64,000 bases of DNA from Rhodoferax potami (GTDB lineage Bacteria > Pseudomonadota > Gammaproteobacteria > Burkholderiales > Burkholderiaceae_C), in contig NZ_JAVBIK010000001.1 in the NCBI RefSeq assembly GCF_032193805.1, positions 186,001 to 250,000 on the forward strand, written 5' to 3'. Shown here one piece after another: positions 24,868 to 33,872 of this stretch. The translations under genes and the position numbers were made by a program. Below the pieces are notes generated by a model. It did no database searches. It was not told the origin of the DNA and saw nothing but the letters and a program-made list of their open reading frames with translations. The stretch's first letter is position 1. Each line of letters begins with the position of its first letter.

Positions 24868-26046
24868 TCAACGCTCGACCGCCAAGGCTACGCCCATGCC
24901 GCCGCCGATGCACAGGGATGCGACACCCTTCTTGGCGCCGCTACGCTGCATTTCGTGCAACAGAGTCACCAAGATACGGGCGCCGGACGCGCCGATGGGG
25001 TGGCCGATGGCGATGGCGCCACCGTTCACGTTGACCTTGGCCGGATCGATATCGAGCAGCTTGTTCACCGCGCAGGCTTGTGCGGCGAACGCTTCGTTCA
25101 GCTCAAACAAATCAACGTCAGCTGCCTTCCAGCCGGCACGCGCCAGCGCGCGCTGGGTCGCAGATACGGGGCCCAAGCCCATCAGGGCCGGGTCCAGACC
25201 GGTGGTACCGAAGCTGGCAATACGCGCCAGCGGTGTCAGGCCCAAGGCCGCGGCCTTCTTGGCGGTCATGACCATGACGCCGGCGGCGCCGTCATTGATG
25301 CCGGAGGCATTGCCAGCGGTGACGCTGCCTGCCTTGTCGAACGCGGGGCGCAGGCCAGCCAACGCTTCGGCATTGGTTTTCTTGTTGATGAACTCGTCAG
25401 TGTCAAACACCACAGGGTCGCCCTTGCGCTGGGGAATCACCACCGGCACGATTTCGGACTTGAATTTGCCCGCGTCTTGTGCCGCAGCTGCCTTTTGCTG
25501 GCTGCCGAGCGCCAAAGCGTCTTGCATGTCGCGGGTGATGTCGTTGGCCTTGGCCACGTTTTCGGCGGTGATGCCCATGTGGTACTGGTTGTACACGTCC
25601 CACAGACCGTCGGTGATCATCGTGTCAGCCATCTTCCACTCGCCCATGCGCTGGCCGTCACGGCTGCCCAACAGCACGTGGGGGGATGCGCTCATGTTTT
25701 CTTGGCCACCGGCAATCACGATCTCGCTGTCGCCCCAAGCCACAGCCTGAGCGGCCAACATCACGGCCTTCAGGCCGGAGCCGCAGACGGCGTTGATGGT
25801 GAGAGCGGGAGTTTCTTTCGCCAAACCGGACTTGATGCCGGCCTGGCGCGCAGGGTTCTGGCCCACGCCAGCCGCCAGCACTTGACCGAGGATGACCTCG
25901 CCCACCGCGTCCACCGGCAGCCCGCTGCGCTCGAGCAGGCTCTTGATCACAATGCTTCCCAACTCGGTCGCGGGCACTTTGGCCAAAGAGCCACCAAATT
26001 TTCCAACTGCAGTTCGGGCTGCAGCAACGATCACGATATCTTCCAT
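24868..26046 (-). CDS. phaA: Acetyl-CoA acetyltransferase (beta-ketothiolase)
   Basis: A 392-residue thiolase with the three active-site blocks: nucleophile Cys88 in NAVCGSGLKAV, the histidine in AIGHPIGASGARI, and the C-terminal cysteine in CIGGGMG. It condenses two acetyl-CoA to acetoacetyl-CoA. It sits 30 bp after phaC with an AAGGAG-type site upstream. The phaA-phaB spacer holds a dispersed repeat. Confidence 0.95.
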   Translation of the reverse strand: MEDIVIVAAARTAVGKFGGSLAKVPATELGSIVIKSLLERSGLPVDAVGEVILGQVLAAGVGQNPARQAGIKSGLAKETPALTINAVCGSGLKAVMLAAQAVAWGDSEIVIAGGQENMSASPHVLLGSRDGQRMGEWKMADTMITDGLWDVYNQYHMGITAENVAKANDITRDMQDALALGSQQKAAAAQDAGKFKSEIVPVVIPQRKGDPVVFDTDEFINKKTNAEALAGLRPAFDKAGSVTAGNASGINDGAAGVMVMTAKKAAALGLTPLARIASFGTTGLDPALMGLGPVSATQRALARAGWKAADVDLFELNEAFAAQACAVNKLLDIDPAKVNVNGGAIAIGHPIGASGARILVTLLHEMQRSGAKKGVASLCIGGGMGVALAVER

Positions 26047-26076
26047 CAGGTGTCTCCTTCTTGATAAATCGAAAAC

Positions 26077-27801
26077 TCAGGCCTTCGCCTGGACATAGCG
26101 CCCTGGAGCCGCCTCTATGGCCTTGTACTTCCCTTTGCCATAGGTCTTGGGGGCAGCAATTTGCTTGCCAGCATGGCTTTTGAGCCAGTGTGACCAATCA
26201 GTCCACCAGCTACCGGCATGCTCGGTCGCCCCTTCCAGCCACTGCGCATGCGTTTTGGGCAATTTGCCGTCGGCGCGGATCCAGTGGCTGCGTTTGTTTT
26301 TGGAGGGTGGATTGATCACACCCGCAATGTGGCCGGAAGCGCCTTGCACAAAGCGCTTTTTGCCCGGTAGCAGCTGGGTGGACGCATACGCACCGCCGAT
26401 CGGCACGATATGGTCTTCACGCGAGCCGTAGATGTAGACCGGAATATCGAGCGCGCTCAAGTCCAGCTTCTCGCCGCACACGGTGAGCTTGCCCGGCTTT
26501 TTGAGGTTGTTTTCCAGGTAGGTATTGCGCAAGTACCAGGCGTAATACGGGCCAGGCAGATTGGTGCTGTCGCTGTTCCAGTACAACAGGTCAAATGGCG
26601 GTGGTGTCTCGCCCTTGAGGTAGTTGCCCACCACGTAGTTCCACACCAGGTCGTTCGGGCGCAGGAAACTGAAGGTGCTGGCCAGGTCTTGGCCCTTCAT
26701 CAAGCCACCCTTGCCCAGCTCGGCCTCGCGGAACTTGACCATGGCTTCGTCGATGAACACATCGAGAATCCCGGTGTCTGAAAAATCGAGGAAGGTGGTG
26801 AGGAAAGTCGCGCTGTCCACCGGCTTTTCGCCCCGTGCAGCCAACACGCCGAGCGCGGTACCCAACATGGTGCCCCCGACGCAAAAGCCCAGCGCATTGA
26901 TGGTGGGCGAGCCGCTGATATCGCGGGTCACGCCAATCGCGCGGATCACCGCGTGCTCGATGTAGTCGTCCCAGGTCTTGTTGGCCAAGGTGTCATCAGG
27001 ATTGCGCCAGCTCACCACAAAGGTGCGGTGGCCTTGCTCCACCGCGTAGCGGATCAGCGAGTTATCCGGCTGCAAGTCGAGGATGTAAAACTTGTTGATG
27101 CAAGGCGGCACTAGCAGGAACGGCTTTTCATAGACCTTGGCGGTGAGCGGCTTGTATTCGATGAGCTGGAACAGCTCGTTTTCGAACACCACCGCACCTT
27201 CGGTGGTCGCCACGTTTTTGCCCACTTCAAACAGACTCTCGTCTGTCATCGAGACATGGCCTTGCTGCAAGTCGTGCACCAGGTTTTTGACGCCCTTGGC
27301 AATGCTCTCGCCCTTGGTTTCAATGGCTTTTTTCTGGGCCTCGGCATTGAAAGCCAAATAGTTACTCGGGGAAGCGGCGGCCATCCACTGCTCTACCGCG
27401 AAGCGGATGCGATTTTTGGTTTTGCTATCTGTCTCGACTGCCTCGGCCAAGCCCATCATGGTGCGGGCATTGAGGAGATAAGCCGCTGCAGCGTAGGCTG
27501 CCACCGGGTTATCACCCCATGCGGGCGCCGCAAACCGGCGGTCCGGCAGGGGCGGCGTGTGGCCCATGCCCTGACTGAAGAGCTTGATGGCCTCTTCCAC
27601 ATAAGACTTTTGCAAGGCTTGCAAACGGTCCTGGGAAAACTTGATGTCCGGCACCGCCTCGCCCATGGCCGGAAAACCTGCCCCGGCGACACCTGTGTCC
27701 AGCCCTTTGAAGGACTCCAGCGCTTTGGCAAAGCTTTGGGTCAATGCCTGTTGGAACTGCTCGGCCGCTTGGGCCATAAAGTCAGAGGAGGGTTGCGTCA
27801 C
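26077..27801 (-). CDS. phaC: Class I polyhydroxyalkanoate synthase
   Basis: 574 residues, typical class I length. The lipase-like box GFCVGG carries the nucleophile Cys307; Asp463 in GSREDHIVP and His491 in GASGHIAGV complete the triad. The N-terminal ~100 residues are the variable granule-associated part. The enzyme polymerises (R)-3-hydroxyacyl-CoA. It is first in the phaCAB operon; no phasin or phaR gene is in the window. Confidence 0.95.
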   Translation of the reverse strand: MTQPSSDFMAQAAEQFQQALTQSFAKALESFKGLDTGVAGAGFPAMGEAVPDIKFSQDRLQALQKSYVEEAIKLFSQGMGHTPPLPDRRFAAPAWGDNPVAAYAAAAYLLNARTMMGLAEAVETDSKTKNRIRFAVEQWMAAASPSNYLAFNAEAQKKAIETKGESIAKGVKNLVHDLQQGHVSMTDESLFEVGKNVATTEGAVVFENELFQLIEYKPLTAKVYEKPFLLVPPCINKFYILDLQPDNSLIRYAVEQGHRTFVVSWRNPDDTLANKTWDDYIEHAVIRAIGVTRDISGSPTINALGFCVGGTMLGTALGVLAARGEKPVDSATFLTTFLDFSDTGILDVFIDEAMVKFREAELGKGGLMKGQDLASTFSFLRPNDLVWNYVVGNYLKGETPPPFDLLYWNSDSTNLPGPYYAWYLRNTYLENNLKKPGKLTVCGEKLDLSALDIPVYIYGSREDHIVPIGGAYASTQLLPGKKRFVQGASGHIAGVINPPSKNKRSHWIRADGKLPKTHAQWLEGATEHAGSWWTDWSHWLKSHAGKQIAAPKTYGKGKYKAIEAAPGRYVQAKA

Positions 27802-27896
27802 GCCATCACCTTCAAAATTAGTGGGTCTAGTCTAACGTGCAAGTATGGCAGTCTTAAGCTGCGATATCCTGACACATCCCACCCTCCGAAACCCTT

Positions 27897-28208
27897 ATGT
27901 ACATCGTCCCCATCGCTTGGATTTACGTGGCGCTCATGATGAGCGTTGCCGAGGCCACCAACACCAACGGTTCGGTGCTGGGCGCGATCTTCACCTTTGT
28001 GCTATACGGCGTGTTGCCCGTCGCCTTGATGATGTATTTCATGGGCACGCCCGCCCGCAAGCGGGCCTTGCGGGCCCAAGAGCTGGCAGAGCGCAACGCG
28101 GCCATCGCAGCCCACCAGGCCGCTGCCGGCGACAGCCCGTCACTCGAGCCAGACGCAAGCCGCGAAACGGCCGCTGACCCGGTCGCGCCGGTGGCTGAAA
28201 AACCGTGA
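27897..28208 (+). CDS. Small hypothetical membrane protein
   Basis: 103 residues with two hydrophobic segments (about residues 2-18 and 28-48), then a basic stretch (ARKRALRAQEL) and a hydrophilic proline/alanine-rich tail. I do not recognise a family. It is divergent from phaC. Its last 69 bp overlap the 3' end of pgeF on the other strand, which is unusual and leaves the tail less certain; the membrane part looks real. Confidence 0.65.
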   Translation: MYIVPIAWIYVALMMSVAEATNTNGSVLGAIFTFVLYGVLPVALMMYFMGTPARKRALRAQELAERNAAIAAHQAAAGDSPSLEPDASRETAADPVAPVAEKP

Positions 28209-28952
28209 GGGGTTGTTGACGGTGCACCACGCAGTGCTGCCGTCATTGCCAAAAATGCGGCGTACCCCGGCTACCTTCAAGCGGTAACGCGCGAGCCCCG
28301 GCAAATCGGCCCACCACTTGCCAGCCGTGTGGGCGGCAAAAAACGCAGCGGTATCCGGGTGCGCCTCTACAAAAGCCGCGCGCACCTCGTCACCGACTTC
28401 AAAAGCCGATTGACCGATGCAAGGGCCTAGCCACGCTATCACTTCAGGAGCACCCCCCGCAGCATTTACGTGGGCTAGAGGCTTAAATGACTCTAAAGTC
28501 TCTTCCAGCACGCCTTGACCGCCCTGCCCCAGCAAGCCACGCCAGCCCGCGTGAGCTGCGGCTACCCGGCTTCCATCACTGGCAGCAAAAAGCACCGGCA
28601 GGCAATCTGCCACCATGACGGTGCACACCGCACCGGGCTGGGCCGTAGTGCAGGCGTCGGCCTCGGTGCCATCGGGCGTAGAGGCATCAATCGCCACACA
28701 GGCGGTACCGTGTACCTGGTTCAAAAATACCGGCCTGCTGCTGAGACCACTAGCGAGTCGCTGCCTGTTGATAGCAACGTAAGCGGCATCGTCTGCGACA
28801 TGCAAGCCCAGATTCAAGCCGGCATAGGGCCCCTGCGACACGCCACCCTGGCGCGTGGTGCACAGGGCACGCACCTGCGCGGGGACCGGCCAATCGGGAA
28901 TCAGCCAGTCGGGCGCAAGCCCTTCCTGCGAGGGGGTGTTACTGCGGGGCAT
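28140..28952 (-). CDS. pgeF: Peptidoglycan editing factor / multicopper-oxidase-like YfiH protein
   Basis: 270 residues of the YfiH/DUF152 family: TTRQGGVSQGPYAGLNLG, FLNQVHGT, VMVADCLPVLFA, AAAHAGWRGL and AWLGPCIG carry the metal-binding His and Cys residues. E. coli PgeF removes wrongly incorporated residues from peptidoglycan precursors; other members have purine-nucleoside or laccase activity. ATG at 28952; the longer frame has no similarity. It overlaps maiA by 14 bp. Residues ~155-173 derive from a dispersed repeat copy in a variable loop before AWLGP. Confidence 0.9.
   Translation of the reverse strand: MPRSNTPSQEGLAPDWLIPDWPVPAQVRALCTTRQGGVSQGPYAGLNLGLHVADDAAYVAINRQRLASGLSSRPVFLNQVHGTACVAIDASTPDGTEADACTTAQPGAVCTVMVADCLPVLFAASDGSRVAAAHAGWRGLLGQGGQGVLEETLESFKPLAHVNAAGGAPEVIAWLGPCIGQSAFEVGDEVRAAFVEAHPDTAAFFAAHTAGKWWADLPGLARYRLKVAGVRRIFGNDGSTAWCTVNNPSRFFSHRRDRVSGRFAACVWLE
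28435..28490 (+). repeat. Dispersed repeat, copy inside pgeF
   Basis: GCTATCACTTCAGGAGCAC...CCGCA...ACGTGGGCTAGAGGC follows the same pattern as 18854-18910 and 40294-40350. It lies antisense and in frame within pgeF, altering a loop before the AWLGPCIG motif. Confidence 0.6.
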
Positions 28953-29607
28953 CAGGGCACGCCTCCGGTCTGGCTGCTTGAAAGGCAGGCAGTGCCATAC
29001 AGGCATCAAAAGCTGCCATGGTGCGGGGCAAGCCGTCCAGCGACACCGCAAAGCGGCGGGCGTTGAAGATCAAAGGGATAAGACAGCAATCGGCCAATGT
29101 GGGCGAGTCGCCGAAGCAAAAAGTGGCAGGTGCGGGGCGCCCTTGTTCACGCTGCCAGGTATCAAGGCGCAGCAGCTGCTCTTCAAAACTGTCAAGGCCC
29201 TGCCGCGTCCAGTGGTGGTACCACTGATCTTTGGCGGGATCGGCAAGCCCCATGCCGTCTTTCAAAAACTTGAGTACGCGCAAATTGTTCAAGGGATGAA
29301 TTTCGCAGGCAATTGCGAGAGCCAGCGCCCGCACTTTGGCTTTGGCAAGCGGACTTGCCGGCAACAAGGCAGGGGCCGGATGGGTCTCGTCCAGGTACTC
29401 CATGATGGCCAGAGACTGGGTCAGCAGCTCGCCCCCGTCGTCCAATACCGGAACCAAGCCGTCAGCATGGGTGGAGCGGTAATCGGGGCGGAGCTGTTCA
29501 CCGTGGGCGAGGTGGACCGCTGCGTAGTCAAAGGGCAGGCCCTTGAGGCCCAGAGCGATGCGCACCCGGAAGGCTGCGGACGAGCGGAAATAGCTGTACA
29601 ACTTCAT
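28939..29607 (-). CDS. maiA: Maleylacetoacetate isomerase / zeta-class glutathione S-transferase
   Basis: 222 residues. The N-terminal thioredoxin-like domain begins MKLYSYFRSSAAFRVRIAL with the zeta-class SSAA active-site motif; GLVPVLDDGGELLTQSLAI binds glutathione; the helical C-domain contains FCFGDSPTLADCCLIP. It isomerises maleylacetoacetate or maleylpyruvate. With the FAH-family gene at 30012 it suggests a tyrosine/homogentisate or gentisate pathway. ATG at 29607 is the family start. Confidence 0.9.
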   Translation of the reverse strand: MKLYSYFRSSAAFRVRIALGLKGLPFDYAAVHLAHGEQLRPDYRSTHADGLVPVLDDGGELLTQSLAIMEYLDETHPAPALLPASPLAKAKVRALALAIACEIHPLNNLRVLKFLKDGMGLADPAKDQWYHHWTRQGLDSFEEQLLRLDTWQREQGRPAPATFCFGDSPTLADCCLIPLIFNARRFAVSLDGLPRTMAAFDACMALPAFQAARPEACPDAPQ

Positions 29608-29669
29608 GCCGGCGAGCATAAACCGATGCCGTTACTATTCCCGCTTACACCGATTTTTTTGGAGACCCC

Positions 29670-29972
29670 ATGATTCTTGAGCTTGCAGATATCCGCATCC
29701 ACCCCGGCCAGAACGCCGCTTTTGACGAAGCCATTGCCCGCGGTTTGCGCGACGTGATCAGCAAAGCCAAGGGTTGCCAGGGCTACAAAGTCAACAAGGG
29801 CATCGAGAGCCCGGAGCGCTATGTGCTGCAAATCTTTTGGGACACCCTGGAAGACCACACGGTGGGCTTTCGGGAAAGTGAACTGTTTACCCAGTGGCGT
29901 GGGATCGTCGGCCCGTTTTTCGCACAACCACCGGTGGTGGAACACTTTGACCTGGTGGTGAAGTCCGCCTGA
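29670..29972 (+). CDS. Antibiotic biosynthesis monooxygenase (ABM)-domain protein
   Basis: A 100-residue protein with a ferredoxin-like ABM fold: MILELADIRIHPGQ, a helix, KGCQGYKVNKGIESPERYVLQI, and FRESELFTQWRGIVGPFF. Such proteins are small oxygenases or stress proteins with no fixed substrate. GGAG precedes the ATG. It lies 39 bp before the FAH-family gene and probably forms a two-gene unit with it. Confidence 0.8.
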   Translation: MILELADIRIHPGQNAAFDEAIARGLRDVISKAKGCQGYKVNKGIESPERYVLQIFWDTLEDHTVGFRESELFTQWRGIVGPFFAQPPVVEHFDLVVKSA

Positions 29973-30011
29973 CCACCGAACCAGCCCAACGCTGATTTAC
30001 TGGAGTTGCTG

Positions 30012-30707
30012 ATGAGTTTTGTATTGCCACCACCTGCCATCCCCAGCATTGCGGTGACCGGAGCGGTCGGCCGCTTTGCGGTGCACCGCATCTACTGCGT
30101 GGGCCGCAACTACGAGGAACATGCTAAGGAAATGGGGCACACCGGCCGGGAGCCGCCTTTCTTTTTCATGAAGCCTGCAGACGCCGTGCTCGCGGCGGAT
30201 GCCGGACAAGCGGTAGACATGCCCTACCCCGCCCTCACCTCCAACCTGCACCATGAGGTGGAGCTGGTGGTGGCCATCGGTATAGGGGGCAGCAACATCC
30301 GTGCAGCGGACGCGCATCGCCATATTTACGGCTACGCCGTGGGCTTGGACATGACCCGCCGCGACCTCCAGAACGACATGAAAAAACAAGGCCGCCCCTG
30401 GTGCATCGGCAAGGGTTTTGAGCACTCGGCACCCATCGGCCCAATCACCCCTGCTGCACAGGTGCCGGGGGTGGAGGCAGCCGACATTGCACTGACCGTC
30501 AACGGCACGGGCCGCCAACGCAGCAGCGTGGCCAAGCTGATCTGGAACATTGCTGAAACCATTGAGCAGCTGTCGGTCGCGTGGACCCTGCAGCCCGGCG
30601 ACCTGATTTTTACCGGCACCCCCGAGGGTGTGGGCGCGGTGGTGCGCGGTGATGTGCTCTACGCCACGGTCGAAGGGCTGGAGCCTTTGACCGTGCGTGT
30701 GGTTTGA
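30012..30707 (+). CDS. Fumarylacetoacetate hydrolase family protein (fumarylpyruvate hydrolase type)
   Basis: 231 residues, the short FAH type. YCVGRNYEEHAKEMG and PFFFMKPADAV are the usual N-terminal blocks; the metal-binding acids are in HHEVELVVAIG and GLDMTRRDLQ; LIFTGTPEGVGAV closes the site. It splits a carbon-carbon bond in fumarylpyruvate or a related acid. ATG at 30012 with TGGAG seven bases upstream; TTG at 30006 is possible. Next to the isomerase maiA, which supports a maleylpyruvate-to-fumarate-plus-pyruvate route. Confidence 0.88.
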   Translation: MSFVLPPPAIPSIAVTGAVGRFAVHRIYCVGRNYEEHAKEMGHTGREPPFFFMKPADAVLAADAGQAVDMPYPALTSNLHHEVELVVAIGIGGSNIRAADAHRHIYGYAVGLDMTRRDLQNDMKKQGRPWCIGKGFEHSAPIGPITPAAQVPGVEAADIALTVNGTGRQRSSVAKLIWNIAETIEQLSVAWTLQPGDLIFTGTPEGVGAVVRGDVLYATVEGLEPLTVRVV

Positions 30708-30714
30708 ACCTTTT

Positions 30715-33015
30715 TCAGAACTTGCGCTGGTAGCGCACGCCGAGTCCCAGCTGGGGTTCGGCGTTCGCATCATGGCCGGGCTCGAGCTTCAGCAGGGCTT
30801 GAGCGGCCACGGTGCCGCCCCACACCTTGGGGCTTTGGTACGAGAGCGCCACATCCTTTTGCATGCCGCTCGGCGCCAAGTTCAGGGTCTGCTGGGCGTA
30901 ACGCAGGCTGCCGTCTTCCTGGCTTTGCTCTACGGCGGTGGTGACCTGCATCTCGCCGGACATGGTGCGCAAAGGCATGGAAACGCTGAAACCCAGCTTG
31001 TCGCCGGTGCGCCACAAACTCTCACGCGCCAAACCCAAACTCCAGGCCATTTGCCGCACCGCGCTGGTTCCGTCGATCAGTGAGGCACTTTCATTGCGGA
31101 AGGCATCGGCCTGCCCCAACGTCAACATGGCCGAGGCTGACACACGGGCTGCGACCGGCTTGGATGCAGCCAAGGTGACAAAGCGTGTGCTGGCTTTGCC
31201 TTCCATGGCCCAGGCCTCGGTGCCGCTAGCGCCCAGCAGGGAGTTGTTTTCGAGGAGCTGACCCGCGGAAACAACAGTGGTTGCATCACCCCAGCGGCTT
31301 TGGTACTCCAACACCGCGACGGTGCGCTGCGTATCCGCAAAAGGTGCCGATTGCCACGGCGAGCTGTTCAAGGGATTGCCTTGGACCACGGAGCCCATGC
31401 GCAAAACATCCCCGCTAGCAAGCGTCCACGAAGTACCGGCATGAGTGGCGTTCTGCGCCAGGCTGAAATACGGCGCATTGAAGCGGCTCGCCTCGTCGGC
31501 CAGGCTCAAAGGCGCGCTGCCTGTGGCCTGCAAGCCGAAAAATGCATCGCTGCTGCCACCGGTACCGACGCCCCAGGCAAAGCCCGCACTCGATGGGCTG
31601 GAAAAGCTCATGCGGGCCAAGGTCAGGGGCGCCTGCTCTGCCGCCAATCCCAGCATGGTTTGCTCGGTAACCAAGGCGGTGTACTCCGCGCTGAATTTGG
31701 CGCCGCTGGTCGTTGTGGTCGTGGTCTTGCTGATGGGCAAAGCGGATGTCGCTGTCGACGTGCTGCTCACACTGGCGCCCACATTGACCTGAAAGGCCCG
31801 GTTGAACTTGTCGACTGCCAAGGTATTGACCGTTTTGAGCCCTGTGGCGAGCCCGCTTTTGGGCGTGGCGAGGCTGGCGCCCGCAAAACTAATCACTGCA
31901 CCTGTTTTGGTACCCAGGTTGAGACCGCCAATAGGCTGCAGAGAAGCCCCGACGTTCACCAAGCCCCACCCGTACACAGCGTCCGCCTTGTTGCGAGGGA
32001 GGCACACAGCCGCTGCCACGTTATCGCTGCACAAACGGGTAGCGGATTGAAAGATGATTTGCGCTATATCTGTGGCAGGCAGGAAGTTCCAGTTACTTTT
32101 GATCAATGCCGCTTGGCCCGCCACAATCGGCGTTGCCATGGAGGTGCCCGACATATAGACGTAGCTGCTGGGCATGGCGGGCGTGGAGTAGCTGGAGGCG
32201 ATGTTGACCCCGGGCGCAAACACGGTCCAGTTGGCCAAGGTGGCGTCGTAATTGCTGAAGCTGGCGCGCTTATTGTTGGCGTCGAGTGCGCCCACCGCGA
32301 TGATCTGCCCCTTGGCCCAGGCTTGCTTGGCGTAAGCGGCAGGCCAGCTGCCGCTGGCGCGTCCGTCATTGCCCAAAGCGGCCGTGATCAGAACCCCCTT
32401 GTTGACGGCGTTTTGGATGTTGGACTGCATGGCAGCTGCGTTGCTACCCAAGCTGAGCGTGACGATGGGCGCCTTTTGTACATTTACCGCCCAGTCAATA
32501 CCCCGGCCGATCGTCAGGCTGTCAGAGCCACCGGTGGTGAACACCTTGGCGACTACCAGCTTCGCACCGGGCGCCACGCCCTCGAGCAGGGACCCGTTCG
32601 CCAGACTTCCTGCAACCAAGCCACTTACGTGGGTGCCGTGGCCCATTTGGTCGGTCACATCGGTGCCGCCATTGAAGGCGTTGTAAGTCGCAATCACTTG
32701 ACCGCGCAATTCAGGGTGACTGACTTGCACCCCGGAGTCCACAACCCCGACGACGACACCGCTGCCATTGCCGCTACCGAGCTGATTGGCATAGGGCTTG
32801 TTGACTTGATTCAAGAAGGTCTGGTAACTGCGCGCACGGGCCTCTGCCGCTGTGGGCGCTGCCTTCGCCAAGGTAGATGCGCTCAGCTTGGGTGCTGCAG
32901 CAGCAAGGGCCTCCCAGCCGCTATCGGCGTCTTCATGCACTTCCAGAACTTGGGCATAGGCTCCGGAGGCAAAGGCAGTGATCAATGCCGCAAAAAGGGG
33001 GGAAGGCTGAAACAT
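30715..33015 (-). CDS. Secreted subtilisin-like serine protease with barrel-like C-terminus
   Basis: 766 residues. Signal peptide MFQPSPLFAALITAFASGAYA. The S8 peptidase domain has Asp93 in VVDSGVQ, His126 in GHGTHVSG, the oxyanion Asn in AALGND, and Ser292 in SGTSMATP. Residues ~370-766 are rich in alternating polar and hydrophobic strands, and the last residue is Phe (RYQRKF), the outer-membrane barrel signature, so it may be autotransporter-like. The tail is longer than a usual 280-residue barrel. The earlier ATG adds 15 residues that spoil the signal peptide. Single gene. Confidence 0.85.
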   Translation of the reverse strand: MFQPSPLFAALITAFASGAYAQVLEVHEDADSGWEALAAAAPKLSASTLAKAAPTAAEARARSYQTFLNQVNKPYANQLGSGNGSGVVVGVVDSGVQVSHPELRGQVIATYNAFNGGTDVTDQMGHGTHVSGLVAGSLANGSLLEGVAPGAKLVVAKVFTTGGSDSLTIGRGIDWAVNVQKAPIVTLSLGSNAAAMQSNIQNAVNKGVLITAALGNDGRASGSWPAAYAKQAWAKGQIIAVGALDANNKRASFSNYDATLANWTVFAPGVNIASSYSTPAMPSSYVYMSGTSMATPIVAGQAALIKSNWNFLPATDIAQIIFQSATRLCSDNVAAAVCLPRNKADAVYGWGLVNVGASLQPIGGLNLGTKTGAVISFAGASLATPKSGLATGLKTVNTLAVDKFNRAFQVNVGASVSSTSTATSALPISKTTTTTTSGAKFSAEYTALVTEQTMLGLAAEQAPLTLARMSFSSPSSAGFAWGVGTGGSSDAFFGLQATGSAPLSLADEASRFNAPYFSLAQNATHAGTSWTLASGDVLRMGSVVQGNPLNSSPWQSAPFADTQRTVAVLEYQSRWGDATTVVSAGQLLENNSLLGASGTEAWAMEGKASTRFVTLAASKPVAARVSASAMLTLGQADAFRNESASLIDGTSAVRQMAWSLGLARESLWRTGDKLGFSVSMPLRTMSGEMQVTTAVEQSQEDGSLRYAQQTLNLAPSGMQKDVALSYQSPKVWGGTVAAQALLKLEPGHDANAEPQLGLGVRYQRKF

Positions 33016-33326
33016 GGTGCGATTCCTTGTTAACAAACACACAAGGGCTACGCAGTCCAATCATGAGCGCTGGCAAACAGCCCCATGAACCGGCAACCCC
33101 GCTGGCATGGCACTCTGAAAAAGTGCGACAGCCCGGTGGCTTTGCGTCCCGACCTTTCGACCGGTTTGCCCAAAAAACTCAACAGATATGCCGAGTCGGC
33201 CGCAATCATATCTCAAATTGTTATTTATGTGTTATTCGACTCAATCAGTGCAATGCAAGCTTGCGACACTTGCATTACAGTGAAGCACTGTTTATCCCGA
33301 CTCAACGTCACTTCCATCAGGGTTTC
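33016..33326. other. Divergent intergenic region, protease / NUDIX
   Basis: 311 bp between two divergent genes. The stretch 33200-33250 is AT-rich and likely holds promoters, but I cannot assign boxes with confidence. No RNA or repeat is seen. Confidence 0.4.
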
Positions 33327-33872
33327 ATGCAGCGCGCTCCCCTCAAACATTGCAAAGAATGCGGTACCGCAGTGGTCTACCGCGTGCCGGATGACGGCGA
33401 CACCAAGCCTCGTGCGGTGTGCCCTGCCTGCCACACCATCCACTACGAAAACCCCCTCAACGTGGTGGGCACAGTCCCGTATTGGGGGGATCAAGTGTTG
33501 CTTTGCAAACGCAACATCGAGCCACGCTTTGGCAAGTGGACATTGCCAGCCGGCTTTATGGAGCTCAACGAGACTACCGCGGAAGGTGCTGCCCGCGAAA
33601 CCGTGGAAGAAGCAGGCGCCCAGTTTGAACTTGAAGGCCTGTTCAGCCTGCTCAATGTGGCGCGCGTGGGGCAAGTGCACTTGTTTTACCGGGCCCGGCT
33701 GACCAGCGATCAATTTGAGCCAGGAACCGAAACCATAGAAGCCAAACTCTTCCGCGAGGACGAAATCCCTTGGGATGAAATTGCATTCCGCACCGTCAAA
33801 GAGACGCTGGACTGCTATTTCGCGGACCGCAAGGCGGGCCACTACGGCATCCACACCCTCGACATCACGTGA
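33327..33872 (+). CDS. NUDIX hydrolase with N-terminal zinc ribbon
   Basis: 181 residues. A zinc-ribbon-like CKECG...CPACH precedes the NUDIX fold. The NUDIX box is complete from GFMELNETTAEG to RETVEEAGA. This resembles ADP-ribose/NADH pyrophosphatase-type enzymes. ATG at 33327 starts MQRAPLKHCKECG; the long upstream frame crosses the promoter region. The stop shares one base with the next start (TGATG), so the two are coupled. Confidence 0.9.
   Translation: MQRAPLKHCKECGTAVVYRVPDDGDTKPRAVCPACHTIHYENPLNVVGTVPYWGDQVLLCKRNIEPRFGKWTLPAGFMELNETTAEGAARETVEEAGAQFELEGLFSLLNVARVGQVHLFYRARLTSDQFEPGTETIEAKLFREDEIPWDEIAFRTVKETLDCYFADRKAGHYGIHTLDIT

Noticed and set aside
28735..28800. Another dispersed repeat copy in pgeF
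   Set aside because: Shares only a short GATAGCAACGT-like segment; not enough to include it.
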